Of a stretch of 11,885 bases of DNA, positions 1 through 8,251 are shown one piece after another. The stretch spans positions 1 through 11,885 of the forward strand of contig VGAU01000033.1 in assembly GCA_016870675.1 (NCBI GenBank). The letters are read 5' to 3'. The number at the start of each line of letters is the position of its first letter. Positions within the stretch are counted from its first letter, which is position 1. A program made the translations under genes and the position numbers. The stretch is from Actinomycetota bacterium (GTDB lineage: Bacteria; Actinomycetota; Humimicrobiia; Humimicrobiales; Humimicrobiaceae). The notes under the pieces were generated by a model that had not been told where the DNA came from, searched no databases, and worked only from the letters and a program-made list of their open reading frames with translations.

Positions 1-1667
1 TGCAGGACGTTGAATTCACCATTCAGGAAGGAAAATTGTATATGCTCCAGACCAGAACCGGTAAAAGAACAACAGCTGCAGCACTTCAAATGGCAGTTGA
101 TATGGTTGAGCAGGGATATATAGATAAAAAGACTGCTGTAACCAGAGCAGAGCCTCAAATGCTTGATCAGTTACTGCATAAACAGCTGGATAAAAAAGCT
201 AAAAAGAATGCGGAATTACTTACCAGAGGGTTACCGGCATCACCCGGAGCGGCGTTGGGAAAGGTGGTTTTTGATGCAGATACAGCTGTAAAGGAAGCCA
301 AGAGTGAAAATGTAATTCTTGTGAGAACAGAGACATCTCCTGAAGATATTCAGGGCATGGCAGTAGCTCAGGGAATTTTAACTGCAAGAGGAGGAATGAC
401 TTCACACGCTGCTGTTGTTGCAAGAGGTATGGGTAAGTGCTGTGTTGCTGGCGCAGAAAGTATTAAAGTATTTGAGGGTAAACAATATTTTGAAGTAAAT
501 GGCAGCAGAATAAATAAAGGCGACTGGGTTACACTTGATGGTTCGACCGGGGAAGTATTTAAAGGTAAAATTCCGGTAGTAGATCCTGAGATAGGGAAAA
601 ATTTTAAAAAATTCATGAGCTGGGTTGATGATTATAAAAAAATTGGAGTAAGAGCAAATGCCGATACTCCTAATGATGCTAAAGTCGCTTTGAATTTTGG
701 AGCAGAAGGCATCGGTCTTTGCAGGACAGAGCATATGTTCTTTGAAGCAGATAGAATAAAAACTGTGAGAAAGATGATAGTAGCCAACAGCAGGGAAGAA
801 AGAGAGAAAGCTCTGGCAAAGCTTCTACCAATACAGAAGAAAGATTTTATGGAAATCTTTAAGGTAATGAATGACCTGCCTGTGACTATAAGGCTTTTAG
901 ATCCGCCCCTTCATGAGTTCTTACCTCATGAAGATGATGATGTCAGGGAAATAGCCGGAGAGCTGGGTTTGAAATTTGATGAATTAAAAGCAACTGTCAA
1001 TTCCCTTCATGAAATGAATCCAATGCTGGGACACAGAGGATGCAGGCTTTCTATTACATATCCTGAGATTCTCGAAATGCAGGTCAGGGCTATATTTGAG
1101 GCAACTGTTGAGCTTGCCAAAGAGGGCTATAAAGTAAAACCCGAAGTAATGATTCCATTAGTTGGAGATGTAAAGGAGGTAAAGGTTTTAAAAGACCAGA
1201 TTATTAAGATTGCTGATGGAATAATGAAGAAAGAAAATCTGAAATTTGATTATAAAGTTGGTACAATGATTGAGATTCCAAGAGCCTGTGTTACTGCTGA
1301 TGAAATTGCTACAGAAGCTGAATTTTTTAGCTTTGGAACAAATGACTTGACCCAGATGGCTTATGGATTTTCAAGAGATGATTTCGGCAAGTTTCTTCCT
1401 GACTATATAGAAAAAGGAATTTTGGAAAAAGATCCATTTGCCACTCTAGACAGGAACGGTGTCGGCCAGTTAATAAAAATAGGTGTGGAAAAGGGAAGGA
1501 AAGCAAGAGAAAATTTAAAGATTGGTATCTGTGGTGAACATGGAGGTGACCCGAGTTCAGTAGAATTCTGTCATATGGTAGGGATGGATTATGTAAGCTG
1601 TTCACCATATAGGGTTCCGGTTGCCAGGCTGGCTGCTGCACATGCGGCAATAAAGGGCGAAGAATAA
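1..1667 (+). CDS. ppdK: Pyruvate phosphate dikinase, C-terminal part (5' end outside window)
   Basis: This enzyme interconverts pyruvate, ATP and phosphate with PEP, AMP and pyrophosphate in the cytoplasm. The frame is open from base 3 and its first residues, QDVEFTIQEGKLYMLQTR, are the end of the N-terminal ATP-binding domain, so the ATG at 36 is internal and the gene starts left of the window. About 555 of the usual ~880 residues are present. The swivelling phospho-histidine domain has GGMTSHAAVVARG, with the catalytic His codon at 405-407. The PEP/pyruvate barrel has GLCRTEHMFF, GTNDLTQMAYGFSRDD and, near the end, GICGEHGG with the catalytic Cys codon at 1530-1532. All key residues seen are intact. 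PEP synthase is the main alternative, but the GKRT and TEHMFF motifs favour the dikinase. It lies 174 bp before dnaG on the same strand. Confidence 0.96.
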   Translation, partial: QDVEFTIQEGKLYMLQTRTGKRTTAAALQMAVDMVEQGYIDKKTAVTRAEPQMLDQLLHKQLDKKAKKNAELLTRGLPASPGAALGKVVFDADTAVKEAKSENVILVRTETSPEDIQGMAVAQGILTARGGMTSHAAVVARGMGKCCVAGAESIKVFEGKQYFEVNGSRINKGDWVTLDGSTGEVFKGKIPVVDPEIGKNFKKFMSWVDDYKKIGVRANADTPNDAKVALNFGAEGIGLCRTEHMFFEADRIKTVRKMIVANSREEREKALAKLLPIQKKDFMEIFKVMNDLPVTIRLLDPPLHEFLPHEDDDVREIAGELGLKFDELKATVNSLHEMNPMLGHRGCRLSITYPEILEMQVRAIFEATVELAKEGYKVKPEVMIPLVGDVKEVKVLKDQIIKIADGIMKKENLKFDYKVGTMIEIPRACVTADEIATEAEFFSFGTNDLTQMAYGFSRDDFGKFLPDYIEKGILEKDPFATLDRNGVGQLIKIGVEKGRKARENLKIGICGEHGGDPSSVEFCHMVGMDYVSCSPYRVPVARLAAAHAAIKGEE

Positions 1668-1732
1668 AAAATATATTAAAATTTCCTGAATATTTAGAAA
1701 TAACCTCTCTAATAAATAATATATTAGTGGTA

Positions 1733-1752
1733 AAATAAACATAAGTTTATTT
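1733..1752 (+). terminator. AT-rich inverted repeat after ppdK
   Basis: AAATAAAC and GTTTATTT form a perfect 8-bp stem around the loop ATAA, about 65 bases after the ppdK stop and 90 bases before dnaG. There is no GC core and no good T run directly after it, so it is a weak terminator candidate at best and could equally be a regulator site. The rest of the gap between ppdK and dnaG is AT-rich, with no convincing promoter. Confidence 0.25.
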
Positions 1753-1841
1753 CATTTATGCAGTTAGAATAATTTGTTTTTTTATTTCCCGGGTGTTTTG
1801 CCACATATATTAATTATTATATTTTAGTGTTTAGAAGAGAA

Positions 1842-3755
1842 ATGAGCAGAAGTTTAAAAGAGGGCGGAGTAGAGGAATTAAAATCTAAAGCGGATATTTA
1901 TAGCGTTATCTCAAATTATGTGAAACTTAAAAAAACTGGCAGGAATTATACCGGACTCTGCCCTTTCCATAAGGAAAAAACTCCATCATTTACTGTTGAT
2001 ACTTCAAAGCAGCTTTATCATTGCTTTGGGTGTGGAGAAGGTGGTGATTTAATAAGCTTTATAGAGAAGATTGAAAATATGGAGTTTATAGAAGCTGTTG
2101 AATTTCTGGCAAAAAAGATTGGCTACAATTTAAAGTATAATTACAATGGTTCTAAAGAGTCATCGAAATTAAAAAACAGGCTGGTAGAATTAAATGAGCT
2201 TGCTAAAAAGTATTTTAATTTCATACTTTTTAACAGCAAAAAGGGTTTGCCTTCCTTAAATTATTTAAAGAATAGAGGTTTTACTGAAGAGACGTTGAAG
2301 GAATTTGAAGTTGGGTTCAGCCTGGACAGCTGGGATAATTTTGCAAATTTTGCTAAAAAAAGAGTGTACAAGCCTGAAGAAGTGATAGAGTGCGGACTGG
2401 CTATTAAAAGCAATAGAGGTTCAGGTGAGATATATGACCGGTTCAGAGGCAGGATAATGTTTCCCATTGAAGATATAGTCGGGAAAACAATAGGTTTTGG
2501 AGGAAGAATTATCTCAACTATGAGTAAAACCGGCAGTCAGAAAGCAAAGTATATAAACTCCCCGGAGACCAGGCTTTATTCTAAAGGTAAAAATATATAT
2601 AGAATTTTTCAGGCCAAAAATCATATTGTCAAAGAAGATGAAGTGCTTATAGTTGAAGGGTATACTGATGTAATGGCCCTGTATCAGTCCGGGATAAAAA
2701 ATGTGGTTGCCAGTCTGGGCACTGCCCTTACTTCAGACCAGATAAAGCTTTTAGGGCGGTTTACAAAAAATATTGTACTGGTTTTTGACAGTGATACAGC
2801 TGGTATGAATGCTTCCCTTAAGGGAATTGAAAGATTAAGAGAGTATAATGAGCGGCTTGATCTGTATTATGAAAATAATTTAAATATCAGGGTGGTGGTA
2901 CTTGAAGAAGGATATGATCCTGCTGATTTTATATTTAAAAAGGGCAAAGATATCTTTGCAGCAAAGATTGAAAATGCTGTAAGCATTATTGATTTTACAA
3001 TTGATGCAATTATAAAAAAATATAATATAGGCAGTCTGGCCGGGAAACTGAAAGCGAGTGATCATCTCATAAGGTTTATTTCCACTCTTTCTTCAAGCAT
3101 TATTCAAGGGGAGTGTATAAAGAGTGTGGCTGAAAAGTTAAATCTTGAGGAAAGCCTGCTTCTGGAAGAGATGTTAAAGAAAGAGTATGATCATAAAAAT
3201 AGGACTGTACACTGGAATAAAGATTACGATATCGGGGAAAAAGAGACTGGAAGCGAAAATATCATTCCCTTAAAAAGAATAGAGGTAGAGGCATTAAAAC
3301 TGATAATAAATGGGCTGGGAGACAAGATTGACGAACTTTTAAGTCTGGGTCCTGATTATTTTAGATTTGAGGATACCAGACAACTTTATCTGATTATAAG
3401 AGATGAGATTTCAAGAGCGAGAGAGGATAATAAAAAGGTAAACTTTCCTTTTAAAATTACGTCAGGGGCAATAGAAAATGAAGATGTGAAAAAATTATAT
3501 AATTATATTTTATTTAGCGAGTCACATTTTAAGAACCAGAATATTAGTTTGATAAGTAATGAAATCATCAATAATTTAAAAGGAATCCGTATTTCTGAAG
3601 AAATTGAGAATATCAGGAAAAAGATGATAGAATATGAGAAAAATAAAAATGCGGGCAGTGCTGTAAAAAATGAAGAGGCAGCCAGTAAGTATGATGAACT
3701 GTACCGGAGATTAATAGAACTGGAAAAAGAGAAAATGAATTTGAGGATACTTTAA
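1842..3755 (+). CDS. dnaG: DNA primase DnaG
   Basis: DnaG makes the RNA primers for replication at the fork, working with the replicative helicase. I start it at ATG 1842 (637 aa), which has the purine-rich AGAAGAGA just before it. A GTG at 1827 in the same frame would add five residues but has no ribosome site. The N-terminal zinc finger has ligands C40, H43, C61 and C64 (CPFH and HCFGCGEGGD). The RNA polymerase core follows, with FRGRIMFPI and IGFGGR. The TOPRIM motifs are VEGYTD (Glu near residue 272) and VFDSDTAG (Asp near residue 316). The last ~200 residues are low in recognisable motifs and sit where the helicase-binding domain belongs. Length is normal for the family. It is 19 bp before rpoD, the conserved macromolecular synthesis arrangement. 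No dgt gene lies between ppdK and dnaG, as it does in some Clostridia. Confidence 0.96.
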   Translation: MSRSLKEGGVEELKSKADIYSVISNYVKLKKTGRNYTGLCPFHKEKTPSFTVDTSKQLYHCFGCGEGGDLISFIEKIENMEFIEAVEFLAKKIGYNLKYNYNGSKESSKLKNRLVELNELAKKYFNFILFNSKKGLPSLNYLKNRGFTEETLKEFEVGFSLDSWDNFANFAKKRVYKPEEVIECGLAIKSNRGSGEIYDRFRGRIMFPIEDIVGKTIGFGGRIISTMSKTGSQKAKYINSPETRLYSKGKNIYRIFQAKNHIVKEDEVLIVEGYTDVMALYQSGIKNVVASLGTALTSDQIKLLGRFTKNIVLVFDSDTAGMNASLKGIERLREYNERLDLYYENNLNIRVVVLEEGYDPADFIFKKGKDIFAAKIENAVSIIDFTIDAIIKKYNIGSLAGKLKASDHLIRFISTLSSSIIQGECIKSVAEKLNLEESLLLEEMLKKEYDHKNRTVHWNKDYDIGEKETGSENIIPLKRIEVEALKLIINGLGDKIDELLSLGPDYFRFEDTRQLYLIIRDEISRAREDNKKVNFPFKITSGAIENEDVKKLYNYILFSESHFKNQNISLISNEIINNLKGIRISEEIENIRKKMIEYEKNKNAGSAVKNEEAASKYDELYRRLIELEKEKMNLRIL

Positions 3756-3774
3756 GTTTAGAGGTGAATTTAAC

Positions 3775-4875
3775 ATGAAGAGAGGATCAGAGTTCAAGTT
3801 AGAAGAAGTGAAAATGCTGATTAGTAAAGGTAAAGCTGATGGGCTTCTGACTACGGAAGAAATTGCTGAAACCCTTTCAGATATAGAACTGTCCAAAGAG
3901 CAAATTGAAAATATTTATGATGTCATTCAGAATCTGGGAATAGAGATTGTAAGTGAAGAAGATGATGATATTGATAGTAGAAGCCAGGGTAAAAAAAGTG
4001 AAGAGGAAATTTTTACTAAAAAACTGGATTTAACCATAAAATCTCCTACAAATGACCCGGTCAGGATGTATCTTAAAGAAATTGGAAAGGTAAGACTTTT
4101 GACCGCTTTTGAAGAAGTTCATCTTGCCAAGAAGATCGAAGCAGGCGATATGAAAGCTAAAAGGATGCTGGTCGAAGCTAATTTAAGGCTTGTGGTAAGC
4201 ATTGCCAAAAAATATGTTGGCAGGGGAATGCTCTTTTTGGATTTGATACAGGAAGGCAATCTGGGACTTATAAGAGCGGTAGAGAAATTTGATTATAAAA
4301 AGGGTTATAAATTTTCTACCTATGCCACCTGGTGGATAAGGCAGGCCATAACCAGAGCTATAGCCGATCAGGCAAGGACTATAAGAATCCCTGTGCATAT
4401 GGTAGAAACAATAAACAAATTAATAAGAACACAGAGACAGCTTCTGCAGAAATTTGGAAGAGAGCCTACCCCGGAAGAGATTGCAAGGAAAATGAAATTT
4501 TCTGCGGAGAAGGTAAGAGAGGTAATGAAAATATCCCAGGAACCGGTATCTCTTGAGACTCCTATAGGAGAAGAAGAGGATAGCCATCTGGGGGATTTCA
4601 TAGAAGATTCGGAAGTTGAAACGCCTTCTGATGCTGCCTCTTTTACCATGCTCCAGGAACAGCTTCAAGAGGTTTTAAATACATTAAATGATAGGGAAAG
4701 AAAAGTTATCCAGCTGAGATTCGGACTGCAGGATGGTCACCCCAGAACACTGGAAGAAGTGGGCAGGGAATTTGGCGTTACCAGGGAAAGAATCAGACAG
4801 ATAGAATCCAAGACTCTAGGAAAGCTGAGACATCCAAACAGGAGCGGAGTTTTAAGAGATTTTCTCGAGCATTAA
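3775..4875 (+). CDS. rpoD: Primary RNA polymerase sigma factor (RpoD/SigA)
   Basis: This is the housekeeping sigma factor that directs RNA polymerase to -10/-35 promoters. It has 366 residues, the short SigA size, without the long insert of proteobacterial RpoD. An N-terminal region 1.1-like segment ends in an acidic stretch around residues 60-70. Region 1.2 starts at DPVRMYLKEIG (about residue 95). Region 2 contains LVVSIAKKYVGRG, LDLIQEGNLGL and the -10 reading helix YATWWIRQAITRAI (about residue 180). Region 4.2 has the -35 helix-turn-helix TLEEVGREFGVTRERIRQIE (from about residue 324). The ATG is preceded by the ribosome site GAGGTG at 3761-3766, eight bases away. It probably shares a transcript with dnaG. 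The promoter in front of tRNA-Asn nearby matches what such a factor would read. Confidence 0.97.
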   Translation: MKRGSEFKLEEVKMLISKGKADGLLTTEEIAETLSDIELSKEQIENIYDVIQNLGIEIVSEEDDDIDSRSQGKKSEEEIFTKKLDLTIKSPTNDPVRMYLKEIGKVRLLTAFEEVHLAKKIEAGDMKAKRMLVEANLRLVVSIAKKYVGRGMLFLDLIQEGNLGLIRAVEKFDYKKGYKFSTYATWWIRQAITRAIADQARTIRIPVHMVETINKLIRTQRQLLQKFGREPTPEEIARKMKFSAEKVREVMKISQEPVSLETPIGEEEDSHLGDFIEDSEVETPSDAASFTMLQEQLQEVLNTLNDRERKVIQLRFGLQDGHPRTLEEVGREFGVTRERIRQIESKTLGKLRHPNRSGVLRDFLEH

Positions 4876-4944
4876 TAAAAGTTATAATTTATCCTGTAAG
4901 ATATTTTAAAGCAGAGTTATTTAATTTTTATATTAATTTAGACC

Positions 4945-4972
4945 TTGGAATAAACTTCTTATATACTATAAT
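4945..4972 (+). promoter_or_regulatory. Promoter of tRNA-Asn
   Basis: TTGGAA at 4945-4950 and a perfect TATAAT at 4967-4972 are separated by 16 bp. Transcription would start near 4979, about 15 bases before the mature tRNA end. This is the best sigma-A-type promoter in the window. Confidence 0.7.
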
Positions 4973-4987
4973 GGCATATCGTGCCAT
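4971..4987. repeat. Inverted repeat at the tRNA-Asn transcription start
   Basis: ATGGCA and TGCCAT form a 6-bp perfect inverted repeat around TATCG. It overlaps the last bases of the -10 box and the expected start point. It could be an operator, or if transcribed, a short leader hairpin just ahead of the tRNA 5' end. Confidence 0.4.
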
Positions 4988-4993
4988 CGCTAT

Positions 4994-5068
<75 letters not shown>

Positions 5069-5100
5069 GCTGAGACATTATTCGAACCAAGATCAAGTGC

Positions 5101-5119
5101 CTCTAAATCCCCCTTAGAG
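5101..5119 (+). terminator. Weak hairpin after tRNA-Asn
   Basis: CTCTAA and TTAGAG pair around a seven-base loop rich in C, 33 bases after the tRNA, followed by TTATTCC. It could end the tRNA transcript, but the stem is short and the T run is poor. It may be only a chance structure in insertion-sequence debris. Confidence 0.25.
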
Positions 5120-5779
5120 TTATTCCATAATCTGCGTCTTCAGGCTCCAAATACGGAAAGGATGTAAAAGAGTTTAAGCTGTCTTGAATGGATGGCAGCA
5201 CTTGTCTCCCACATACCGGAAAGGGGAGGCCAGAATATCGTTATTACGGATATTACAGCAATGCTACAAGGGGAAGGCTAAAAAAAGAAGACAGCCAGCC
5301 TGAGTATCACATCATAGAGGATGATTTTTACAGGGGACTGAACAGATCCTGGGCACGGCTAATACAGAAGATATACGAAGTTGACCCACTTACGTGTCCC
5401 CATTGCGGGGGTAAGATGAAAATAATAGCCTTTATTGAAGATTATAAAATAGTTAAGAAGATTCTTGATTATCTTAGTATATATGAATCCCAAAGAAAAA
5501 GGCCCCCACCCAGGATAGAGCCTAGCCCTGACGAGTTTGATGATTATATTATAGATGACTATATAGATAGTGACCACGTATGCTGAAGCTTTTATAGGGT
5601 TGCAGGATACTTGCCTGCCATAAAATAGGTCTGCATATAATATATTCTAAAAGATTTCTTCTATTCTGCGCTTTTTCTAATCTGGTATTGTAACAGGCAG
5701 TTATCTTTGTATCCAATAATATCCGGTTATGTCGACTTTTGGGGGATTATAGGTTGGGGATCCAGAAGCAAATTCTTAT
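5113..5779 (+). mobile_element. IS91-family element, 3' part (copy 1)
   Basis: This holds the last part of an IS91-family transposase (pseudogene 5116-5586) plus about 190 bp of non-coding right end. The non-coding end recurs at 7466-7644 and 11718-11885. It contains a small hairpin, a GTCGAC at 5731-5736 and a G-rich run ending in GGGGATCCAG. The left end of the element is missing and the tRNA gene lies immediately before it. Identity with the other copies continues to 5765. A degenerate copy near 8418-8483 stays alignable to 5779, so the exact end is uncertain. IS91-family elements move by rolling circle and have no terminal inverted repeats, which agrees with none being found. Confidence 0.8.
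5116..5586 (+). pseudogene. IS91-family transposase, C-terminal remnant, frameshifted
   Basis: The readable C-terminal section has RYYGYYSNATRGR, WARLIQKIYEVDPLTCPHC and GGKMKIIAFIED, which I recognise as the end of IS91/IS1294-type transposases. It finishes with a proline-rich stretch and an acidic, tyrosine-rich tail ending in DHVC. Reading frames shift at least twice. GSKYGKDVKEFKLS (from 5143) is in the same frame as the tail but meets a stop at 5185. EWMAALVSHIPERGGQN (5186-5236) is in another frame, and the first frame resumes near 5237. An upstream stop sits at 5128-5130. The N-terminal catalytic domain with the two tyrosines is absent, so the fragment cannot be active. An ATG at 5188 opens a 132-codon frame, but its first ~15 residues are out-of-frame translation, so it is unlikely to be a real start. 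Confidence 0.85.
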
Positions 5780-5792
5780 AAGTTTATAAGTT

Positions 5793-7022
5793 TTATGGCA
5801 GCGAGGAAAGCCATCTGTGAGCAGTAACAACTAGTATATTATTGTTCTTATTCTTATAAATCTTTTTAATATTATCTTTTTTTACAAGCTGGACTGCAGG
5901 AATATTTAAAGTATCCTGGAAATTAATAATGCTTGCAGAAGGTTTATCATCAGATGATTTTGTTTCCAACATGAGCAGGGGATTATTATTTTTTGTTATA
6001 AGAAAATCTACTTCCTGCTTATCTTTATCCCTTAGATAATTTAATGCAAAATTTCCCCAACCATAATCCTTCCACATCTCTACAGCTCTTAATAATTCTA
6101 AAGCCACCAGGTTTTCAAAACGGACGGATTCATTCTCAATGACTGGATAATTAAACAAATAGATCTTTTTCTCTTTAAGAATGCTTCTGGAAATTTTTTT
6201 AGTCCATGGAGAAATCCTGAAAGTAAGATAAAAAGAATCAAAAAGCAGCAGCCAGTTTTTAACTGTATCAAAAGCTACCTGTAGATCCATTGCAAGATTA
6301 TTTATTGAAAAAGGACTCCCCACTCTTGAAGGTATGAGGGCAAAAAGTGTTTCTACCAGGTCAAGATTACGTATATCTGCAAATGCTGTCAGATCGTTCC
6401 GCACAATTTGCTGCCCATATGTCTGGGTCCATGCGGACCAGAAAGATTTTTTACCCTTTATAAAGGGTTCGGGGAATCCGCTGAGTTCCCAGAGGTTATG
6501 GAAATTATCAGCTGTGTTTCTGGATATGATATCTTCAAAATCTTTTAGGGGATTTTTTAAAAAATCTTTAAAATCTGTTTTTGGTGATTCCAGCTCAGAT
6601 AATGTAAATGGGAAAATATGGAACTTAAGATACCGGCCTGCAAGTGAATCCCCGGCTTTTCTCGAATATTCAAGACGTCCGCTTCCGGTGACAAGAAATT
6701 TATACTCCTTTTCAAATTGATCGTAAATGCCTTTAAGATAATTCTTCCAGTCCCTGTATTTGTGTATTTCATCAAGGATAACAAGGGGTTTTGATGAAAT
6801 GCTACTTCTTGGTATTTTTGAAAAAAATACAGGATCGTTTATAAGTTTTCTCTTGTCGGCATCTATATCCCAGTTGAAGTAAACAACATCCTGGAAATCC
6901 TTTGCGGCAATATACCGGGCAAAAGTAGTCTTGCCGGACTGACGGGGCCCTGCAAGCAATATTAAGGACTTGTCGGGTAGCAGCTTATCCCAAATGTCTT
7001 TATAGATTGTTCTTTTATTCAT
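5793..7022 (-). CDS. AAA ATPase with DUF4143-type C-terminal domain
   Basis: This 409-residue protein belongs to the common AAA_14/DUF4143 group of prokaryotic ATPases. The P-loop is GPRQSGKTT (residues 25-33) and Walker B is LVILDE (80-85). FLVTGSGR (109-116) followed by GDSLAGRY (124-131) is the usual sensor region. The C-terminal half includes a small winged-helix-like segment (SINNLAMDL) and then EVDFLI (337-342) and LETK (352-355), a pattern like a PD-(D/E)XK nuclease fold. Length is normal and no key motif is lost. The biological role of the family is poorly known. It is frequent in mobile and defence-rich DNA, and some members are suspected of toxin or defence roles. It reads against its neighbours, its stop lies 13 bp from the IS91 end, and the start (ATG 7022) has no clear ribosome site, so its leader may be weak. 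Confidence 0.9.
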   Translation of the reverse strand: MNKRTIYKDIWDKLLPDKSLILLAGPRQSGKTTFARYIAAKDFQDVVYFNWDIDADKRKLINDPVFFSKIPRSSISSKPLVILDEIHKYRDWKNYLKGIYDQFEKEYKFLVTGSGRLEYSRKAGDSLAGRYLKFHIFPFTLSELESPKTDFKDFLKNPLKDFEDIISRNTADNFHNLWELSGFPEPFIKGKKSFWSAWTQTYGQQIVRNDLTAFADIRNLDLVETLFALIPSRVGSPFSINNLAMDLQVAFDTVKNWLLLFDSFYLTFRISPWTKKISRSILKEKKIYLFNYPVIENESVRFENLVALELLRAVEMWKDYGWGNFALNYLRDKDKQEVDFLITKNNNPLLMLETKSSDDKPSASIINFQDTLNIPAVQLVKKDNIKKIYKNKNNNILVVTAHRWLSSLP

Positions 7023-7128
7023 GATAAAAGTTTAAACCATACTGGGAAAAAGTCAAGTAAATTTCCGAGTATACCTGAAACACAATACTGGCCTTCATCT
7101 ACTTAGCTGGAGGATCCTGAAAGATTTG
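7023..7128. other. Gap without recognised gene
   Basis: This short stretch lies between the minus-strand ATPase start and the toxin ghost. It must hold the promoter of the ATPase on the minus strand, but I see no clear boxes. It shows no similarity to the antitoxin or IS91 sequences nearby. Confidence 0.4.
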
Positions 7129-7257
7129 ATGAATATATGCATATCCAAAGATTATCTTTCTGTCGGGATACAACAGAGTAATAAGATTTTATTGTTCTGT
7201 ATTGGTTCTCATAATGACTATGACAATCTCTTAAAACAATAAGATCTACTGATAAGA
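7129..7257 (+). pseudogene. RelE-type toxin, C-terminal ghost
   Basis: The bases line up closely with the 3' end of the intact toxin at 7945-8229. In frame it reads ISKDYLSVGIQQSNK and then IGSHNDYDNLLKQ, against ISKDYRAVGIQQNNQ and IGSHNDYDNLLKQ in the intact gene. One A is missing in the run after AAACA, which creates a stop at 7240-7242 and removes the last few residues. The N-terminal half of the toxin and its antitoxin are absent upstream. A start at ATG 7129 could make a 37-residue peptide, but nothing supports it. The downstream repeat (7281-7373) is shared as well, so this is one arm of a larger duplication. Confidence 0.8.
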
Positions 7258-7280
7258 AATTCTTTTGACCAACGAGAATC

Positions 7281-7373
7281 TCTTTTAAAGCCTAAGAAAA
7301 TTTGATTGTTGGTAATTCCAGAAAAATCTAAATATTTATGTTATAAATATCGTCCAGTCCGGGGAGCCAATTA
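7281..7373. repeat. Array repeat R1 with tRNA-like tail
   Basis: This AT-rich repeat is shared with R2 (8252-8346) and, in its last part, with R3 (9494-9560). The core TTTGATTGTTG is at 7301. It ends with an 18-base tag, GTCCAGTCCGGGGAGCCA (7352-7369), then AAT. The tag matches the 3' end of a tRNA-Asn-like gene, including the encoded CCA. IS91 sequence begins within four bases of it. Confidence 0.8.
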
Positions 7374-7644
7374 AAAGAAAAAGGCCTCCGCCCGGGATAA
7401 CTACCCCGAATGAGTTTGATGATTATGCCCAAAATGACTATATAGACTGTGACCATGTGTGTTAGGATGATTATAGGGTTACAGGATATTAACCTGTCAT
7501 AAAATAGGCCTTGATATTAGACTTTCTTTGTTATTTCTTCTATTTTATGTGTTTTGTGATCTGGTATTGTGACCTGTGGTTATTCTTATCTCCGATAATC
7601 TGTAGATATGTCGACTTTTAGGGGATTATAGGTTGGGGATCCAG
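7373..7644 (+). mobile_element. IS91-family 3' end (copy 2), fused to the R1 tag
   Basis: The fragment opens inside the transposase tail (KRKRPPPGITTP, then NEFDDYAQNDY and DHVC, stop at 7463-7465). It continues with the non-coding right end seen in copies 1 and 3, including GTCGAC at 7610-7615 and GGGGATCCAG ending at 7644. Only about 30 codons of the transposase remain. After 7644 the sequence differs from copy 1. The promoter of the toxin-antitoxin pair starts about 45 bases further on. Confidence 0.85.
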
Positions 7645-7685
7645 CATTCTACAAGTATAAGTTATAAATCTTAAAAATGAAAGGC

Positions 7686-7706
7686 TGGTATGATAAAATA
7701 TATAAT
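7686..7706 (+). promoter_or_regulatory. Likely promoter of the toxin-antitoxin pair
   Basis: TGGTATGAT at 7686-7694 is an extended -10 type sequence. A second candidate -10, TATAAT, lies at 7701-7706. Neither has a good -35 box at the right distance. The ribosome site AGGAAAGGA (7716-7724) follows, close before the ATG at 7730. Confidence 0.4.
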
Positions 7707-7729
7707 CGATACTACAGGAAAGGAAAAAT

Positions 7730-7948
7730 ATGACAAAACTTTTAGAAAGAGCATTTAAAGAAGCATCCAAGCTTCCAGAAGTAGAACAGAACGCTTTGGC
7801 AAAATGGGTTATAGAGGAGCTGAAATCAGAAGATAGATGGGGAAAAGCTTTTGCAGAATCTGAAGATATACTTGATAGGCTTGCTGATGAGGCTCTTTTA
7901 GAACACAAAGATGGAAAAACAAAAATGATGGATATAGAGAAATTATGA
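7730..7948 (+). CDS. Antitoxin of a RelE/ParE-type toxin-antitoxin pair
   Basis: This is a small acidic protein of 72 residues starting MTKLLERAFKEASKLPEVEQ, followed by ALAKWVIEELKSEDRW and a conserved end, LADEALLEHKDGKTKMMD. I know this pattern from many short genes that precede RelE/ParE toxins in cyanobacteria and other bacteria. The protein is expected to bind and neutralise the toxin and repress the operon. No clear DNA-binding motif is visible, so its mode of repression is unknown. A good ribosome site lies 5-6 bases before the ATG. The stop overlaps the toxin start in ATGA (7945-7948), which couples their translation. It lies 85 bp after the IS91 end in the same direction. Confidence 0.85.
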   Translation: MTKLLERAFKEASKLPEVEQNALAKWVIEELKSEDRWGKAFAESEDILDRLADEALLEHKDGKTKMMDIEKL

Positions 7949-8229
7949 TATCAGCGACAAGCAGTCGTTTTTGGAAATGTTATAGAAAATTACCAAAGAA
8001 TATAAGAAAAGAGGCGAAGAAGGCATACGTACAATTCAAAAAGAATCCATATTACCCAAGTCTTCACTTCAAACAGATACATTCTACCCGACCAATTTTC
8101 TCTATACGCATATCTAAAGACTATCGTGCAGTTGGTATACAACAGAATAACCAAATAATATGGTTCTGGATTGGTTCTCATAACGATTACGATAATCTCT
8201 TAAAACAAATAAGGTCTGCTGATAAATAA
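7945..8229 (+). CDS. RelE/ParE-superfamily toxin
   Basis: This 94-residue basic protein has the RelE fold pattern: a lysine-rich N-terminal helix (FWKCYRKLPKNIRKEAKKAY), then LHFKQIHSTRPIFSIRI, KDYRAVG and finally IIWFWIGSHNDYDNLL. The KDYRAVG and WIGSHNDY blocks are typical of mRNA-interfering RelE/HigB-like toxins that act at the ribosome; gyrase-targeting ParE members share the fold, so the target is not decided here. The frame is intact and the length normal. It is translated from the ATG inside the antitoxin stop. Its last ~125 bases are repeated in decayed form at 7129-7257. Confidence 0.87.
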   Translation: MISATSSRFWKCYRKLPKNIRKEAKKAYVQFKKNPYYPSLHFKQIHSTRPIFSIRISKDYRAVGIQQNNQIIWFWIGSHNDYDNLLKQIRSADK

Positions 8230-8251
8230 ATTACCCTGAATATTTGTATCC

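Noticed and set aside
1827..1841. GTG at 1827 as the dnaG start
   Set aside because: No ribosome site precedes it, while ATG 1842 in the same frame has a purine-rich stretch at the right place and the family N-terminus fits the shorter form.
4332..4556. Small frames inside rpoD on both strands
   Set aside because: They overlap the conserved sigma region 2 and 3 coding sequence and are shadows of it.
5188..5586. Intact small gene of 132 codons
   Set aside because: Its first residues are the transposase read out of frame and the rest is the end of an IS91-family transposase; it is a frameshifted remnant.
7618..7908. Minus-strand 96-residue frame opposite the antitoxin
   Set aside because: It is the serine-rich complement of the antitoxin gene and has no family features or ribosome site.
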